Shown here piece by piece: positions 42,197-52,992 of a stretch of DNA of 64,000 bases. The position numbers and the translations under genes are program-made. Where the stretch lies: NCBI GenBank assembly GCA_951812925.1, contig OX638371.1, positions 115,219,124 to 115,283,123 on the forward strand. The letters run 5' to 3'. Origin of the DNA: Calliopum simillimum (lineage: Eukaryota; Arthropoda; Insecta; Diptera; Lauxaniidae). Each line of letters starts with the position of its first letter. The first letter of the stretch is position 1. Below the pieces are notes generated by a model. It had not been told where the DNA came from, ran no database searches, and saw only the letters and a list, made by a program, of their open reading frames with translations.

Positions 42197-45046
42197 TTGT
42201 ACTATCAAAATATGTCTGGTATGCGTACAAAAATCAATACTGTACGTTCTGCTATACTCCAATGTGATTATGATGTCTTCGTTTTGGTGGAAACTTGGCT
42301 AAACTCTAACTTTTTTGATAGTGAAATTTTTGATTTAAAGGATTTTACTGTATACCGTAAAGATAGAGATTCTATTAAAACTGGTTGTTTAAGAGGCGGG
42401 GGAGTTTTAATTGCTATTAAATGTAGACTTAACTCAAACCTTGTTGAACTTTATAATACTGATTCTCTTCTAGATCAGCTCTGCGTTAAGATCCAAATTG
42501 AGAATAATTCACTTTTTATATTTGCTTCATATATCCCACCAAATAGTAATTTTGATTTATATGCTGCACACGTTGATAACATTATTCATTTACCTATGGA
42601 TGGTAATAAAGATAACCATTTGTGTGTATTGGGTGATTTTAATCTCTGTGATGTTAATTGGACCTACAAGATTAATGATGAGAAGTGTCTTATACCTAGT
42701 AATGTAAATAAAATGCATGAGATACATTTAATTGATGGATTCCTCAGTTTGGATCTTCAACAGATAAATTTTTGCTTGAATAAGTTAAATAGGATTTTAG
42801 ATCTTGTATTTGTTAGCAATAATATAAAAGCTATTCTGTATGAATGTCCTTTTCCTATATCGGAAACTGATATGCATCATTTACCACTAATTGTTGAACT
42901 AGAATATTATAAATTTAATAATATCTCATGTGATATTGATTCTAAAAATTTTAATTTTCATTCATGTGATTTTAATGCATTAAATTTTGAAATAGGATCT
43001 GTGGATTGGACCAATCTTCTTGATTATACTGATTTAAGTGTGTGTTTCAATTATTTTAAAAAAACCATCGCTAATGTTTGTGCAAATAATATTAAATTTG
43101 TTCCAAAACGAGTACATAAATTGCCATGGTACACAAAAGGTCTGAAGAAGCTTAAAAACCTTAGGAATAAATTTCATAATTCTTATAGACTATCAAAAAA
43201 AGATAGCCATAAAATTAAATATCGCCATTATATGAGAGAATTCAATTTTCTTAATAAGTTCCTGTACAAGCAATATATGCTCCGCTTTGAAAAAAACATT
43301 AAACAGAATCCTAAATCATTTTGGAACTTTATTAGCTCGAAAAAATCATGTTCATCTATTCCTTCGAGTATGTCATTTAATGGTGCGTCATCGCATTCAT
43401 TAAATGATTCGGTAAATTTATTTGCCCAGTTCTTTAAATCGAATTTTGAACCTGATGCGACTTGGAATAATCCTGAAGTATTAGATAATGTGGACTCTCT
43501 TATTGATTTTGGCTCACTTATTTTGGTGTTGGATGACATTTTTTGGGGGATTTCTAATTTGGGTAATTCTCAAAAATCTGACATTGATGGTATTTGTCCA
43601 TTTTTGTTGAAGAAATGTGCTGATACGATAGCAGTCCCGTTGTGTATCCTATTTAATAAATCACTTGCTATGGGCCATTTTATTAATGATTGGAAAATTG
43701 CTGCTATTACCCCTGTTTACAAGAGTGGTAATAAAAATGATGTCTCAAATTATAGACCTATCTCTAAGTTATCTACTGTCTCGAAATTATTTGAGAGCAT
43801 TGTAAAAAGGAAAATATTTTTTGCTGTTAAGTCCTCTATAAATCCATCGCAACACGGTTTTTATACTGGTCGTTCCACTGTAACAAATTTGACCGTTTTT
43901 AGTGATTATTGTATCTCTGCATTCTCTAATGGCTTGCAGGTTGACACAATCTACACGGATTTCTCAAAAGCATTTGATAAAGTTGCACATAAGATTCTTG
44001 TGGCTAAACTGTTCAAGCTTGGTTTTCATTCCAATTTTCTGTGTTGGATAAAATCATACTTAAATAATAGACGTAATTTTGTTTTGATTGATGGAATAAG
44101 ATCCAACTATTTTGTTTCTACCTCGGGTGTACCACAAGGAAGTATTCTTGGCCCACTGTTTTTCCTCCTCTTTATTAACGATATAGGGTCATGTTTTAAA
44201 AGTGCTAAGTATCTTTTGTATGCTGATGATTTAAAGTTATTTCTCAAAATTGGTGATAATCATGACAAAATTGCCTTGCAAAATGACTTAAATAATTTGA
44301 TTGTCTGGTGCACACGTAATATGCTATTTTTAAATATTACGAAGTGCTATCATGTAACTTTTTGCAAAGGGATTATATCTTTTACTTCGTCTTATTATTT
44401 AGGTACGGTTATAATTAGGTCTGTTAGTGAAATTTTGGACCTTGGTGTGATTTTTGATTCTAAATTCACTTTTATTAGTCATATTAATTATATTATTCCT
44501 AAATGTTATTCAATGTTGGCTTTCGTTAGAAGGAACAGTAGTGATTTTCAAGATCCATACACCCGTAAAATTTTGTACACTGCCTATGTTAGATCAAAAC
44601 TAGAATACGCGGCAATAATTTGGTATCCTACTTATTCAGTGCATTCTAATAGGCTAGAGAGAGTTCAGAAGAAATTTCTTAAATTTGCATTATGTCAAAT
44701 TAACTTTACGGAGCCTATTCCATCTTATAATGCACGTTGCCTATTAATTAATCTACAATCGTTACAGTCAAGAAGAATTATATCCTCTCTAATGCTTATA
44801 TTTGATGTTATAGTGGGTAACATTGATTGCCCCTATATCTTAGGGCGTATAAACTTTAAAGTTCCTTCCAGATTTTTGCGTCATTGTAATTTATTTACTC
44901 TTCCTCTTTGTAGAACAAACTATGCATTAAATGGTCCAATCATCAGAGCCTTATATGAACTAAATGATCTCAGTTCTAGTCATTTAGTTGATTTTTCTGT
45001 GCCAAAATCAGAATTTAAAAACTTGTTGAAAACTGTTTACACTTAA
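42197..45046 (+). CDS. LINE ORF2: endonuclease and reverse transcriptase
   Basis: Enzyme for target-primed reverse transcription, 949 codons without interruption. The listed start is TTG; the first in-frame ATG is at 42212. The frame is -1 relative to ORF1 and remains open upstream into its end, so reinitiation or a non-ATG start is possible. Residues 1-230 are an APE-type endonuclease: YYQNMSGMRTK, VLVETWL, RGGGVLIAI, CVLGDFNLCDVNW and HHLPLIVEL near the final His motif. Reverse transcriptase follows at about 470-760: ISKLSTVSKLFESIV, HGFYTGRSTVTNL, motif A YTDFSKAFDKV, motif B SGVPQGSILGPLFFLLFIND and motif C YADDLKLF with both Asp. The tail has YVRSKLEYAAIIWYP and a thumb-like helical end. 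No RNase H domain is present, which separates it from the other two LINE remnants. CR1 or Jockey group. Confidence 0.93.
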   Translation: MYYQNMSGMRTKINTVRSAILQCDYDVFVLVETWLNSNFFDSEIFDLKDFTVYRKDRDSIKTGCLRGGGVLIAIKCRLNSNLVELYNTDSLLDQLCVKIQIENNSLFIFASYIPPNSNFDLYAAHVDNIIHLPMDGNKDNHLCVLGDFNLCDVNWTYKINDEKCLIPSNVNKMHEIHLIDGFLSLDLQQINFCLNKLNRILDLVFVSNNIKAILYECPFPISETDMHHLPLIVELEYYKFNNISCDIDSKNFNFHSCDFNALNFEIGSVDWTNLLDYTDLSVCFNYFKKTIANVCANNIKFVPKRVHKLPWYTKGLKKLKNLRNKFHNSYRLSKKDSHKIKYRHYMREFNFLNKFLYKQYMLRFEKNIKQNPKSFWNFISSKKSCSSIPSSMSFNGASSHSLNDSVNLFAQFFKSNFEPDATWNNPEVLDNVDSLIDFGSLILVLDDIFWGISNLGNSQKSDIDGICPFLLKKCADTIAVPLCILFNKSLAMGHFINDWKIAAITPVYKSGNKNDVSNYRPISKLSTVSKLFESIVKRKIFFAVKSSINPSQHGFYTGRSTVTNLTVFSDYCISAFSNGLQVDTIYTDFSKAFDKVAHKILVAKLFKLGFHSNFLCWIKSYLNNRRNFVLIDGIRSNYFVSTSGVPQGSILGPLFFLLFINDIGSCFKSAKYLLYADDLKLFLKIGDNHDKIALQNDLNNLIVWCTRNMLFLNITKCYHVTFCKGIISFTSSYYLGTVIIRSVSEILDLGVIFDSKFTFISHINYIIPKCYSMLAFVRRNSSDFQDPYTRKILYTAYVRSKLEYAAIIWYPTYSVHSNRLERVQKKFLKFALCQINFTEPIPSYNARCLLINLQSLQSRRIISSLMLIFDVIVGNIDCPYILGRINFKVPSRFLRHCNLFTLPLCRTNYALNGPIIRALYELNDLSSSHLVDFSVPKSEFKNLLKTVYT

Positions 45047-45125
45047 ATTAATTAAATTTTTCTACATGCATACATTGATATATATTAATTTTTTAAATAT
45101 TTATTCTTAAGATTTATTCATATTA

Positions 45126-45632
45126 ACGGTATTCACGAAGTAGGGCAGCTGGTGTGGCAGATGAGCTAAAAAGCACCGTGTAAGCTTATTTAGTGAACAA
45201 CTATGTGGCTAAAGAGCTACGAAGTCAGCTGTTTTTTGTTTGCTTCTGAAAAATAAAAAAATTTACTGTCAAAATTTATAAATCAAAATTTATGAAAATA
45301 CCACGGAAGTGTAAAAAATTACCAACAGTTGTCCAATAGAGTGTTCAGTGACTTTTCAGCTTTACGCTTTTCATATGCAGGACCATTTATTCTAATTTTA
45401 ATTTGCACAAACAAAAAAATTTTGAATTTTATTTAAATTTTTAACACAAATGTCAACATAATTCTGACATATTTTGCTGTAGCAGAAAAGCTATTTATAT
45501 TTACTTTAGGGTTTTGTGTAGCAAAATAGCAAACTTGTAGCTAAATTTCTTAAATGTATTTTGTTGTTGTTTAGAGCAGATTTGCTCTTTTACCCTCTTG
45601 CCACACTAGCTGCCCTACTTCGTGAATACCGT
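45126..45632. mobile_element. 507-bp TA-flanked MITE
   Basis: The left end ACGGTATTCACGAAGTAGGG then CAGCTGGTGTGGCA is inverted at the right with a single mismatch over 34 bp. TA stands at 45124-45125 and 45633-45634. No ORF. It inserted directly behind the LINE 3' end. Confidence 0.85.
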
Positions 45633-45639
45633 TATTGTT

Positions 45640-46924
45640 TTTTTGTTAGTTTTCTAATAAATATTGTTTACTTAGTCTGTAAGTTTAATTTCATAGACTG
45701 AATTAATTGAAATAAACAAGAAATAAACAAGAAATTATGTATATTACCGTGTACTTTGCGGCTTTTGAACCCATGACTTCTGGGTTGTGAGAACAGTGTC
45801 ACTGCGCCACATAGCATCATTAAAAGTTCACTTGCTAAAAAAACACTCAAGTGTCAGAGCGCTGACTTAAATTTTTCATGAAAAAACGATGCATGGAAGA
45901 GATTTCTATGCATCAGATTGCACTCGTATATAAGTGTAATCTTTAAATGTAGGGTATCGAAGCATGCAAACGTGGATTATAAATTTACTGCTGCCGGCAA
46001 CAAACGTATACCTAGCGCCTTAGTTACTTAACAACTATTAAAGTAAACTTTCTTTTCTTTATTTTAAACATCCGTATTGTGAAAAGAAATTAAAGGAGCC
46101 TACAATAATGCAGTCGTATATTTGTACATAAGAAAATAACGACGAAGAACAAAATGAAGAAGGTATTTGTGTCTCTTCATGGAGAAAAGTAGAAAGAAAA
46201 TTTTGCGCGAAAATAGATACTTGAAACATAATGAAAGACTTTCATTTCAAATAAGTACTTTTTAAAAAAATATGCCAAAGACAAAAAATAATGAGAACGC
46301 AGGTAGAAACAAAAGATGAACCAAAATATTCACAATAGAAGCAGGATATAGGCAAAATGGTTAAACGGAAACATAAAGCAGTGAGGAGCTTACATACATA
46401 AATATACGAGGTATTTGTAGGCAAAATAATGAATAAGACAGCGCAAGATAAACGGCGATGGGTATGAACTGAGTAAGATGTATGTATGTCAGCCTAAGGT
46501 ATGCAAACTGTTGGGAAGAAGGTACGGTATTAGTTTTGTAAGGGAGTTGACAAGGATATAATAAGGAAATAGTTGAGCATTGGCGTAAGACAAGTATCTA
46601 TGTAGACAATAAAAAAGTATTGCGCATAAGTGTTACAAAAAATGTGTCACATTGAAGAATGCGTTGATTAATTTGCAAAAATATTTGTTCTGCTCAGTAA
46701 GCTTTTTTTAAAGTGCCATGAACTTTTTGTTTAGCGAAGAGTAAAAATCGATAAAAATCAAAATTGTTTTTTTTTTAAGTTCTTCTGAAAAGTAATTACT
46801 ATATCAGCACGTCTAGCATGTTCTTTACTTTTGTTCATTTTTTTAATTTTCATTAAATGTAGGTATTAAAGGATATATATAGAAAGTATTTACATGCAAT
46901 AGACCGGGTCAATTATGTATGAAG
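45640..46924. other. No gene; one tRNA-like block
   Basis: On the minus strand at about 45750-45820, TGGCGCAGTGACACTGTTCT then CACAACCCAGAAGTCATGGG and TTCAAAAGCCGC resembles a degraded tRNA (box A TGGCGCAGTG, box B GGTTCAAAAGC). Stems pair poorly. The rest is AT-rich without a coding motif. Confidence 0.4.
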
Positions 46925-49368
46925 CAAAATAAAATCATACAGAAACCAACTCAAAAGTAATGGGGAAACTCTAGACCTGCTCTTACAGACACACTTTCCA
47001 GGTTGTGAAAAAGCTAGGCAGAATTTCAGCGTAGTTAATAGTTTAAATTCTAGGAACTATGCTCATAGTGTGTCAGAATTAAGAGGCATAATTTCACTTG
47101 AAAAGGTGGAATGGGCAGTAAGAACCTTTAGTGAATACAAGTCACCTGGTATAGATGGGTTGTATCCAATAATGATTCAAAAATGTCTCAGACAGATGTT
47201 TAGATTTAAACTTCGTTCCAAACAGTTGGAAAGAAACAAAGGTTGTCTTTATTCCAAAAGCAGGGAAAATTCAAAATGCATCACCAAAGGACTATAGGCC
47301 AATAAGCTTATAGCCAATCTTACTTAAAACTTTTGAAAGACTAATAGACATACATATTAAATCAAAACTTGAGGGTTTTAGATTTTCCATGAACCAACAT
47401 GCATATCTTAAAGGAAAATCAGTTGGGAATGCTCTTCATGACGTAGCGCAGGTAATAGAAAAATGACTACAAAAGTAGGCCTCACAAATTGGATAATGAA
47501 AATGTTAAAAGACAGGAAAATTACTACATGTGATGGTGCATCCACCATCACAGTTAAGGCTAACAGAGGTACTCCTCAGGGAGGGGTTGTTTCACCGACC
47601 TTGTGGGTTTTGGTATTGAATGAAGTACTTATACAAATTGAAGATCAAGGATATTTTAACGACTGGTATTTGCCTAGATACAATTGCAAATTTTTTACAG
47701 ACAGCGCTTCGTATCTTAACAAAATGGGCAACCAGCTGTGGGTTAAATATTAACCCAACTAAAACCGAACTAGTACTTTTTACCAACAGAAGGAAGGTCC
47801 CGAACTTCACGTTACCAAAAGTAAATGGATAGGTGCTCGAGCTCAAAGACAATGCAAAATTTTTAGGAATAATAGTAGACAGAAAACTAAACTGGAAACT
47901 TAATGCCAAAGAAAGACTAAAGAAGGCATATGCGGCTTTCTACTCATGTCAGAAAATAATTGGGTTAAAATGGGGCCTTAAACCGTGACTAATTCATTGG
48001 ATATATACGGCAATTATTAGACCGATATTGTCATATGGTAGTGTAGTATGGTGGCCATACCTTGAAATACAAAATAATGTGAAAGAATTGGAAAAAATAC
48101 AAAGATTGGCCCTTTTAAGAATAACTGGAGCTATGAAAACTACTCCAACAAAATCTTTGGAAGTTATATTGAATGTCCTGCCAATAGATCTCTATACTAG
48201 AGAAAAGGCTGCCGTAACATCTGTTGAACTAAATCAGACCTATAATTTCAACAGATTAAGCTATGGGCACACAACCATTTTGCCAGAAATAAGTCAGACA
48301 GATTACATTAAAAGCTTACACAGATTTTAGTAAAAGCATAAAAGCCCAATATCCCACACTTGAACAATGGGAGAACAAGAATGTCCTTAATGATGCCACT
48401 TTAGAAGTATATACGGATGGTTCTAGAATGGACATAGGAACTGGTTGCGGGATCTTAACTCAACCAATTAATCTCTCAGAGTCGGTCAAAATATCTGATA
48501 ATTGTTCTGTATTTCAAGCGGAAATATTTGCGATAACAGAGGTAGCAAGGTTGATTTCGATGAGGGATATATCACCTACCGATATAACCATTTACATCGA
48601 TAGTAAAGCTCTGCAAAATAGGAATATAAGATCTGAGGTAGTCAGCCGTTGTCGCAGAGAGCTTCAGGTTCTTAACGAACAACACAATGTAGAACTGTGC
48701 TGGGTACCCGGTCATAAAAATATTCAAGGAAATGAAAAGGCAGATGAGTCAGCTAGGAGGGGTTCATTATTGCCTACAGAGAATATTAATCATATTGTTA
48801 AACCACCAATGTCACACGATTGCAAGATAATTTCAGATAAAATGGTTTTGGAGATGATGAGGAGATGGGGCACCTCGACCCATTATCAAACGACCAAAAC
48901 TATTTATAACACTCCTAAGATAAGGTTTACTAAATTGCTTTTAAAGTGCAGCAAGAGTGAATTAAAGTCTTTTATATCAGTAGTTACAGGGCATGGAAGG
49001 GGATAGTCAACATTATCTTTGCCAGTGCCCTGCACTTGCAAAAACTCGATTTAAAATATTTGGATCCTTCTTTTTTCAGGATATGCGAGAACTTATGGAG
49101 ATAGACCCCGCTAAGATCCTGAAATACATCAAGGCATCAAAATGGGAACAGAAAATACGAATAGTAACCAACAGCCAATGAATAAGCTTCAATAAGACTA
49201 CATATATAAAACTGTACAAAATATACTGAATTTAATTAATTGTATTGTATCATAGAACTATGTACCGTATTTAAAGAGGGATCACAATGGACCAGCAGAA
49301 TGGTCTAAGTGGAAGTTGGCTTGCATATATGCCAACGATGCCCTCGCAACCTAACCTAACCTAACTCA
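46925..49368 (+). pseudogene. Decayed RNase H-type LINE ORF2 ending in CCTAA repeats
   Basis: Ordered fragments of one ORF2: LLLQTHFPGCEKA (46975), a pre-RT block with YKSPGIDGLYPIMIQKC (47140), PKDYRPISL-like (47285), a deletion that removes RT motif A, RGTPQGGVVSPTLWVLVLNE (motif B, 47565), a damaged motif C, LNINPTKTELVLFTNRR (47750), FLGIIVDRKLNWKLNAKERL (47860), IRPILSYGSVVWWP (48020), IQRLALLRITGAMKTTP (48095), RNase H, TGHG (48985) and LCQCPALAKTRFKIFGS (49018). The 3' region ends in AACCTAACCTAACCTAAC at about 49349-49366. Frames break repeatedly and the pre-RT, RT and zinc-knuckle parts are internally deleted. R1/LOA/I-type group. Confidence 0.85.
48386..49006 (+). pseudogene. RNase H domain of the LINE remnant
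   Basis: The best-kept piece of the 46.9-49.4 kb remnant, open without an ATG at its natural start. All four catalytic motifs of a retroelement RNase H are visible: VYTDGSRMDIG (first Asp), SVFQAEIFAI (Glu), IYIDSKAL (second Asp) and WVPGHKNIQGNEKADESARR (His/Asp). After them come SHDCKIISDKMVLEMMRRWG and KLLLKCSKSELKSFISVVTG, a family-typical linker. The frame ends at a stop right after TGHGRG, while the reading continues in the other frame (48993-49181) with the terminal CPAL block. It cannot yield a complete protein. Confidence 0.85.
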
Positions 49369-49372
49369 AAAG

Positions 49373-49402
49373 TAAGAGGGACTCACAAAAACGATACCTG
49401 GA

Positions 49403-49433
<31 letters not shown>

Positions 49434-50125
49434 TTCCGAGAATAATCAATTGAGCACTTTTGATTCTACTGAAGGCCCATTTTGGCTAAAAAAAACATGT
49501 TTTTTGGTCATAACTTTTTTTCATTACAACATGGATACCCAAGAGTGCTTTAGAAATAAAGACTATGTTTATACAAAAATTTTGGCGCTCAAAAATTATA
49601 AATCTTTTTTGGAGATATAGATAATATTTGCATTCCAAAATCGTTTTTTTTTAATTTTTCATTTACGCGGTCAAAAAACGACATCTAACGAAAAAAGTTT
49701 GTTTGACAAAAAATGCTTACAATTGTCCAAAAATTACGTGTAAATTTTTGCAAAATTTTTTTTGTTTTTTTTTTTTTTGTTTTTTTCAGAGAATTTATCA
49801 AATTGAGTTTTCAGCTGTTAAGCTCACGTTTGTCAGCAAAATGCTAGGTTCACTTAAAACCAAGGCATCTACGAAAAAATTTCACATGACGTAAAATGCT
49901 GAAAATACTTTAAAGAATTGGTGTGAATTTTTTCAGAATTTTTTTTTATTTTTTTTTTTTATTTTTTGACCAAGTTTTGAAAAATTATAAAATATCTCAA
50001 AAAATTCACACGTAACTTTTGGATAATTCTAAGCATTTCTTGCCGCATACATTTTTTTCGTTAGATGCCTTGCCTTCTGAGTAAAAAATCTTTTTTCCGA
50101 CCTCGTTACCCTAAAAAAAAATTTT
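49373..50125. repeat. Inverted-repeat block with poly-T runs
   Basis: About 49685-49760 (ACATCTAACGAAAAAAGTTT, AATGCTTACAATTGTCCAAA, ATTACGTGTAAATTTTTGC) is inverted at about 49985-50075. A third, direct version lies near 49888-49935. A T26 run begins near 49411 and two shorter T runs lie inside. No coding content. Confidence 0.55.
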
Positions 50126-50134
50126 TTCTGACTT

Positions 50135-50540
50135 TGGTGGCAATTTTAGTACGAAAAAGGTTCTATAAAATACCCCTTTATAATTTTTTTTTTTTTTTTT
50201 GAAATTTCGGAAAATTTGCGTTATTTCGGTGGAACATTTGTCATACCAATTTTTTTAATTGAGGTCAGAAAAAAATACTTTTCAAGAACAATCCGGTTGA
50301 AGGCTCCAGTAGCTAAGGGCAGCGTGTGTATGATGTGCGCTCACATGCAACGAAATGCATGCGGGTAACTCTGTGCTACATAGAAAAGTATTTTCTTCCG
50401 ACCTCAATTAAAAAAATTGGTATGACAAGTGCACTACCAAATTGAAGAAAATTAAACTAGAATTAGAAAAAAAATTATAAAAGGATATATTAATAAGATA
50501 TTTTTTATACTTAAATGGCCGCCAAAATCAAAAAATAGGA
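50135..50540. repeat. Inverted repeat around GTCATACCAATTTTTTTAAT
   Basis: About 50240-50284 (GTCATACCAATTTTTTTAAT, TGAGGTCAGAAAAAAATACT) is inverted at about 50380-50427. Further out, GACTTTGGTGGCAATTTTAG (about 50140) pairs with the inverse of 50510-50530, and a CCCTTTATAATTTTTT-type block also pairs. The central 95 bp is unusually GC-rich for the area (CCGGTTGAAGGCTCCAGTAG). Confidence 0.65.
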
Positions 50541-52045
50541 AAAAAATTAAAATTTAAACTTTGCAATATTCTTTTAAACTCTATAAATTATGTACATTAT
50601 CTGAAAGCCCATAAAATTAGCTAAAACTTTGCCACACAAATATTTTCTCTTAACGGATCCAAGAAATTTTTTTTTTGTAAAATTAGTCAGAAAACTCCTC
50701 AGTGGTACATTTTAGACCCCTCTCCCCCAGGTGCAACTTTTGTTAATCTAAGTAGGCCTCCTTTATCACCTCTTAGATATAGAAGCACTTTATCAAATAC
50801 ACTTTCATTTGTTTTAATCAAACAAATTCTTTTCGCAAAGTACAAAATGAAAATATTTTGAAACTGGATTTTGCAAGTTTTCTTATACATAATTTCTTAT
50901 TGTAGACTGGTGATCTACGTACATTTGTATGTCTATACTCGTAAGTACATTTGTGTGACTGTGTGTCAAATTGCAGCATCAGCATAAAAATACACACACT
51001 GACAGCGCTTTCGCATGTATTTTTGGAGTTTCGACAAATTAATTAAAGAAACTGAGAAAATATGATTTACTGATGATGTTCATTTAAGATTTCCAGAATT
51101 CACAGTATTAAATTAGAAATATTTTGGAAGGAAAACTTTTAATTGTTTTCTCTTGTAAATATAAGGGTATGGAAGGATTGAGCAGAGCACTGAAAGAATG
51201 CTTTATAATTTGAAAAACCATTTTATTTTAGTTACGCAAAGGATTATTCTCTGTAGCTTGTTGACTAATCAAATTAACCCAAGCGCATACGTATTGAAAT
51301 ATGTGCATACATGTCGTATGAGTAACATAGCAGCTGTGAAAACTAATTAACAGGCAAACTAATGAATGTGGTTTTTCGCCGAAGAACAATTTTATGCATT
51401 CGGTCTTTTATTTTTTTTTTTTTTTTTTTTTTTTGTTTAAATAAATGACATTATATTGTTTATACTTATAATGTACAAAATATTGCATTCTAATAAATAT
51501 TTTACATATAAGTTTTGTATATTCATTTAAAATTACTGATTATTGCTTCAACCAATGGTTCAAGGAGAGACCAAACAAATTTACGCAATGGTAAACCAAA
51601 CTTTACGTTTATTGAAATTTTTTGAATACCAAAAATTCCACAAAATGAAATTAATTAAATTTTGTAAATGTGAACTCAAATTGGCAAAACACAACAACAG
51701 CTATAAAATCAAAAAAAGATATATACATAATTACACAGGGTGTATCGCATTAGGTTACGAAACTTCTGGGAGGTGATAGAGGAGGCTTGGACTAACAAAA
51801 AATTGCACCAATGTGGGGAGTCTAAATGTACCACTGAGGAGTTATTGGGTTAAAACTGATTTTGTGACTTGTTTAAGAAAAAAAATTTATTAATGGAAAA
51901 GTTTTTGCTAATTGAACGAACTTTCTAAGATTGTATTTGGCTTATAGGGTTAAAAATAGTTTTAAAAAAGTTCTGGACTTTCAAAGTTGATATTTAAATT
52001 TTTGTTTTTCTAATTATTGACTTTGGCGGCCATTTTAATACATTT
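50505..52045. mobile_element. 1.5-kb inverted-repeat element with arms of about 290 bp
   Basis: The left arm (50505 to about 50800) contains TTAAATGGCCGCCAAAATCA, AACTCCTCAGTGGTACATTT, GGCCTCCTTTATCACCTC. The right arm (about 51765-52045) contains the inverse: GAGGTGATAGAGGAGGC-type sequence, AAATGTACCACTGAGGAGTT, TGACTTTGGCGGCCATTTTA. The loop (about 50800-51765) has no recognisable gene and contains a T26 run near 51410. The left arm overlaps the smaller inverted repeat at 50135-50540, so one may have been copied from or inserted next to the other. Confidence 0.65.
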
Positions 52046-52316
52046 CAGTTTATAGATGTATCCATTTATTCGAAACAAATGTTAATAGAAGCACGCACGC
52101 CTGCTACATAATAGCAAATACTATTATCGTTTTGATTAGAAATATTATTTCCATAAAATATATCTGAAATTTTGTTCACTAACCCCTTTATTTAAAGGCA
52201 AATGCACACGAGCACGCTGAGGTAAAATTTCATCACGTGCAACATTTGCATCGTCGATTGCGCAAAAATATACATACAAATGTTGGTTACCATGCACTCA
52301 TCAAAACACTACGTAT
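52046..52316. other. No gene recognised
   Basis: Short stretch of AT-rich sequence between two elements, with no motif. Confidence 0.5.
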
Positions 52317-52320
52317 TTAA

Positions 52321-52645
52321 CCCTTTCGAACCGGTTGGGACAATATATCCCAAAAATTTTTGAATAAATAATTTTGAATAATACAACTCGGTTATTTACG
52401 TCACTTAAATTGAATGAATTAATAAAATTAATGCAATTTTTAGTAACCATTGTTTTTTCTTATAACCACTCCAAGGACATTGTATCCTGAAAATTCAAAT
52501 AAAAAACATCTGTTGGGACCGGAAGCGCCTCTGGCGGTGAAAATTTGAATTTAGAGACGGTCAAACATTTTACTTAAATTTAGTTTCTAAGATTAACCTA
52601 TCACAAATATTGTGTACCCCACAGATTTTCTGCGGGTCGAAAGGG
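52321..52645. mobile_element. 325-bp piggyBac-type MITE (TTAA duplication)
   Basis: TTAA stands at 52317-52320 and 52646-52649. Between them the ends are CCCTTTCGAACCGG and, inverted, CCCTTTCGACCCGC. TTAA targets with CCC...GGG ends are the signature of piggyBac-type elements. No coding capacity. Confidence 0.8.
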
Positions 52646-52992
52646 TTAACGTAATTTCTCAGTAGAGAATTTTAGGCTGATGAACGGAATGTCTAATGAG
52701 CTATCAAAACATGGCTGTTTCTTTGGCAAACCCTATTTGGAGCTCATTAAGGTCTGTTGTGGGAGAAGCAAATTCTTACAACAACTGAACTAGCAAAAAT
52801 TTTAAGAGGTATTCGATCACCTTTATCATTATTTCCAGCTGGGTGCATACACTAACACAAAATCACACTACTAAATCGATATGTATGTAATTCCAAAATG
52901 GCAACAACAATAACAAAGCAATCACAAAAACACAAGGATTGTTTAATTAAAACACTTTTTTCCACACACATATGCATATTCAAGCACATTAA
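52646..52992. other. No gene recognised
   Basis: Short AT-rich stretch; nothing recognised. Confidence 0.5.

Larger units (their letters stand above)
40760..45103 (+). mobile_element. CR1/Jockey-like LINE, 5' truncated, open ORF2
   Basis: Contains a 5'-truncated ORF1 and an uninterrupted ORF2 (listed separately), 47 nt apart by the listed start, followed by a short AT-rich 3' region. AAATATTTA occurs at 40751-40759, just before the first ORF1 codon context, and again at 45095-45103. It could be the target duplication, but in such AT-rich DNA it may be chance. The 5' truncation is inferred because ORF1 begins inside its zinc finger. Open frames suggest a fairly recent insertion compared with the broken LINEs at 1.8 and 47 kb. 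Confidence 0.8.

Noticed and set aside
42498..42707. Frame inside the LINE ORF2 region
   Set aside because: Out-of-frame shadow of the endonuclease domain. The same applies to 43228-43539 on the minus strand.
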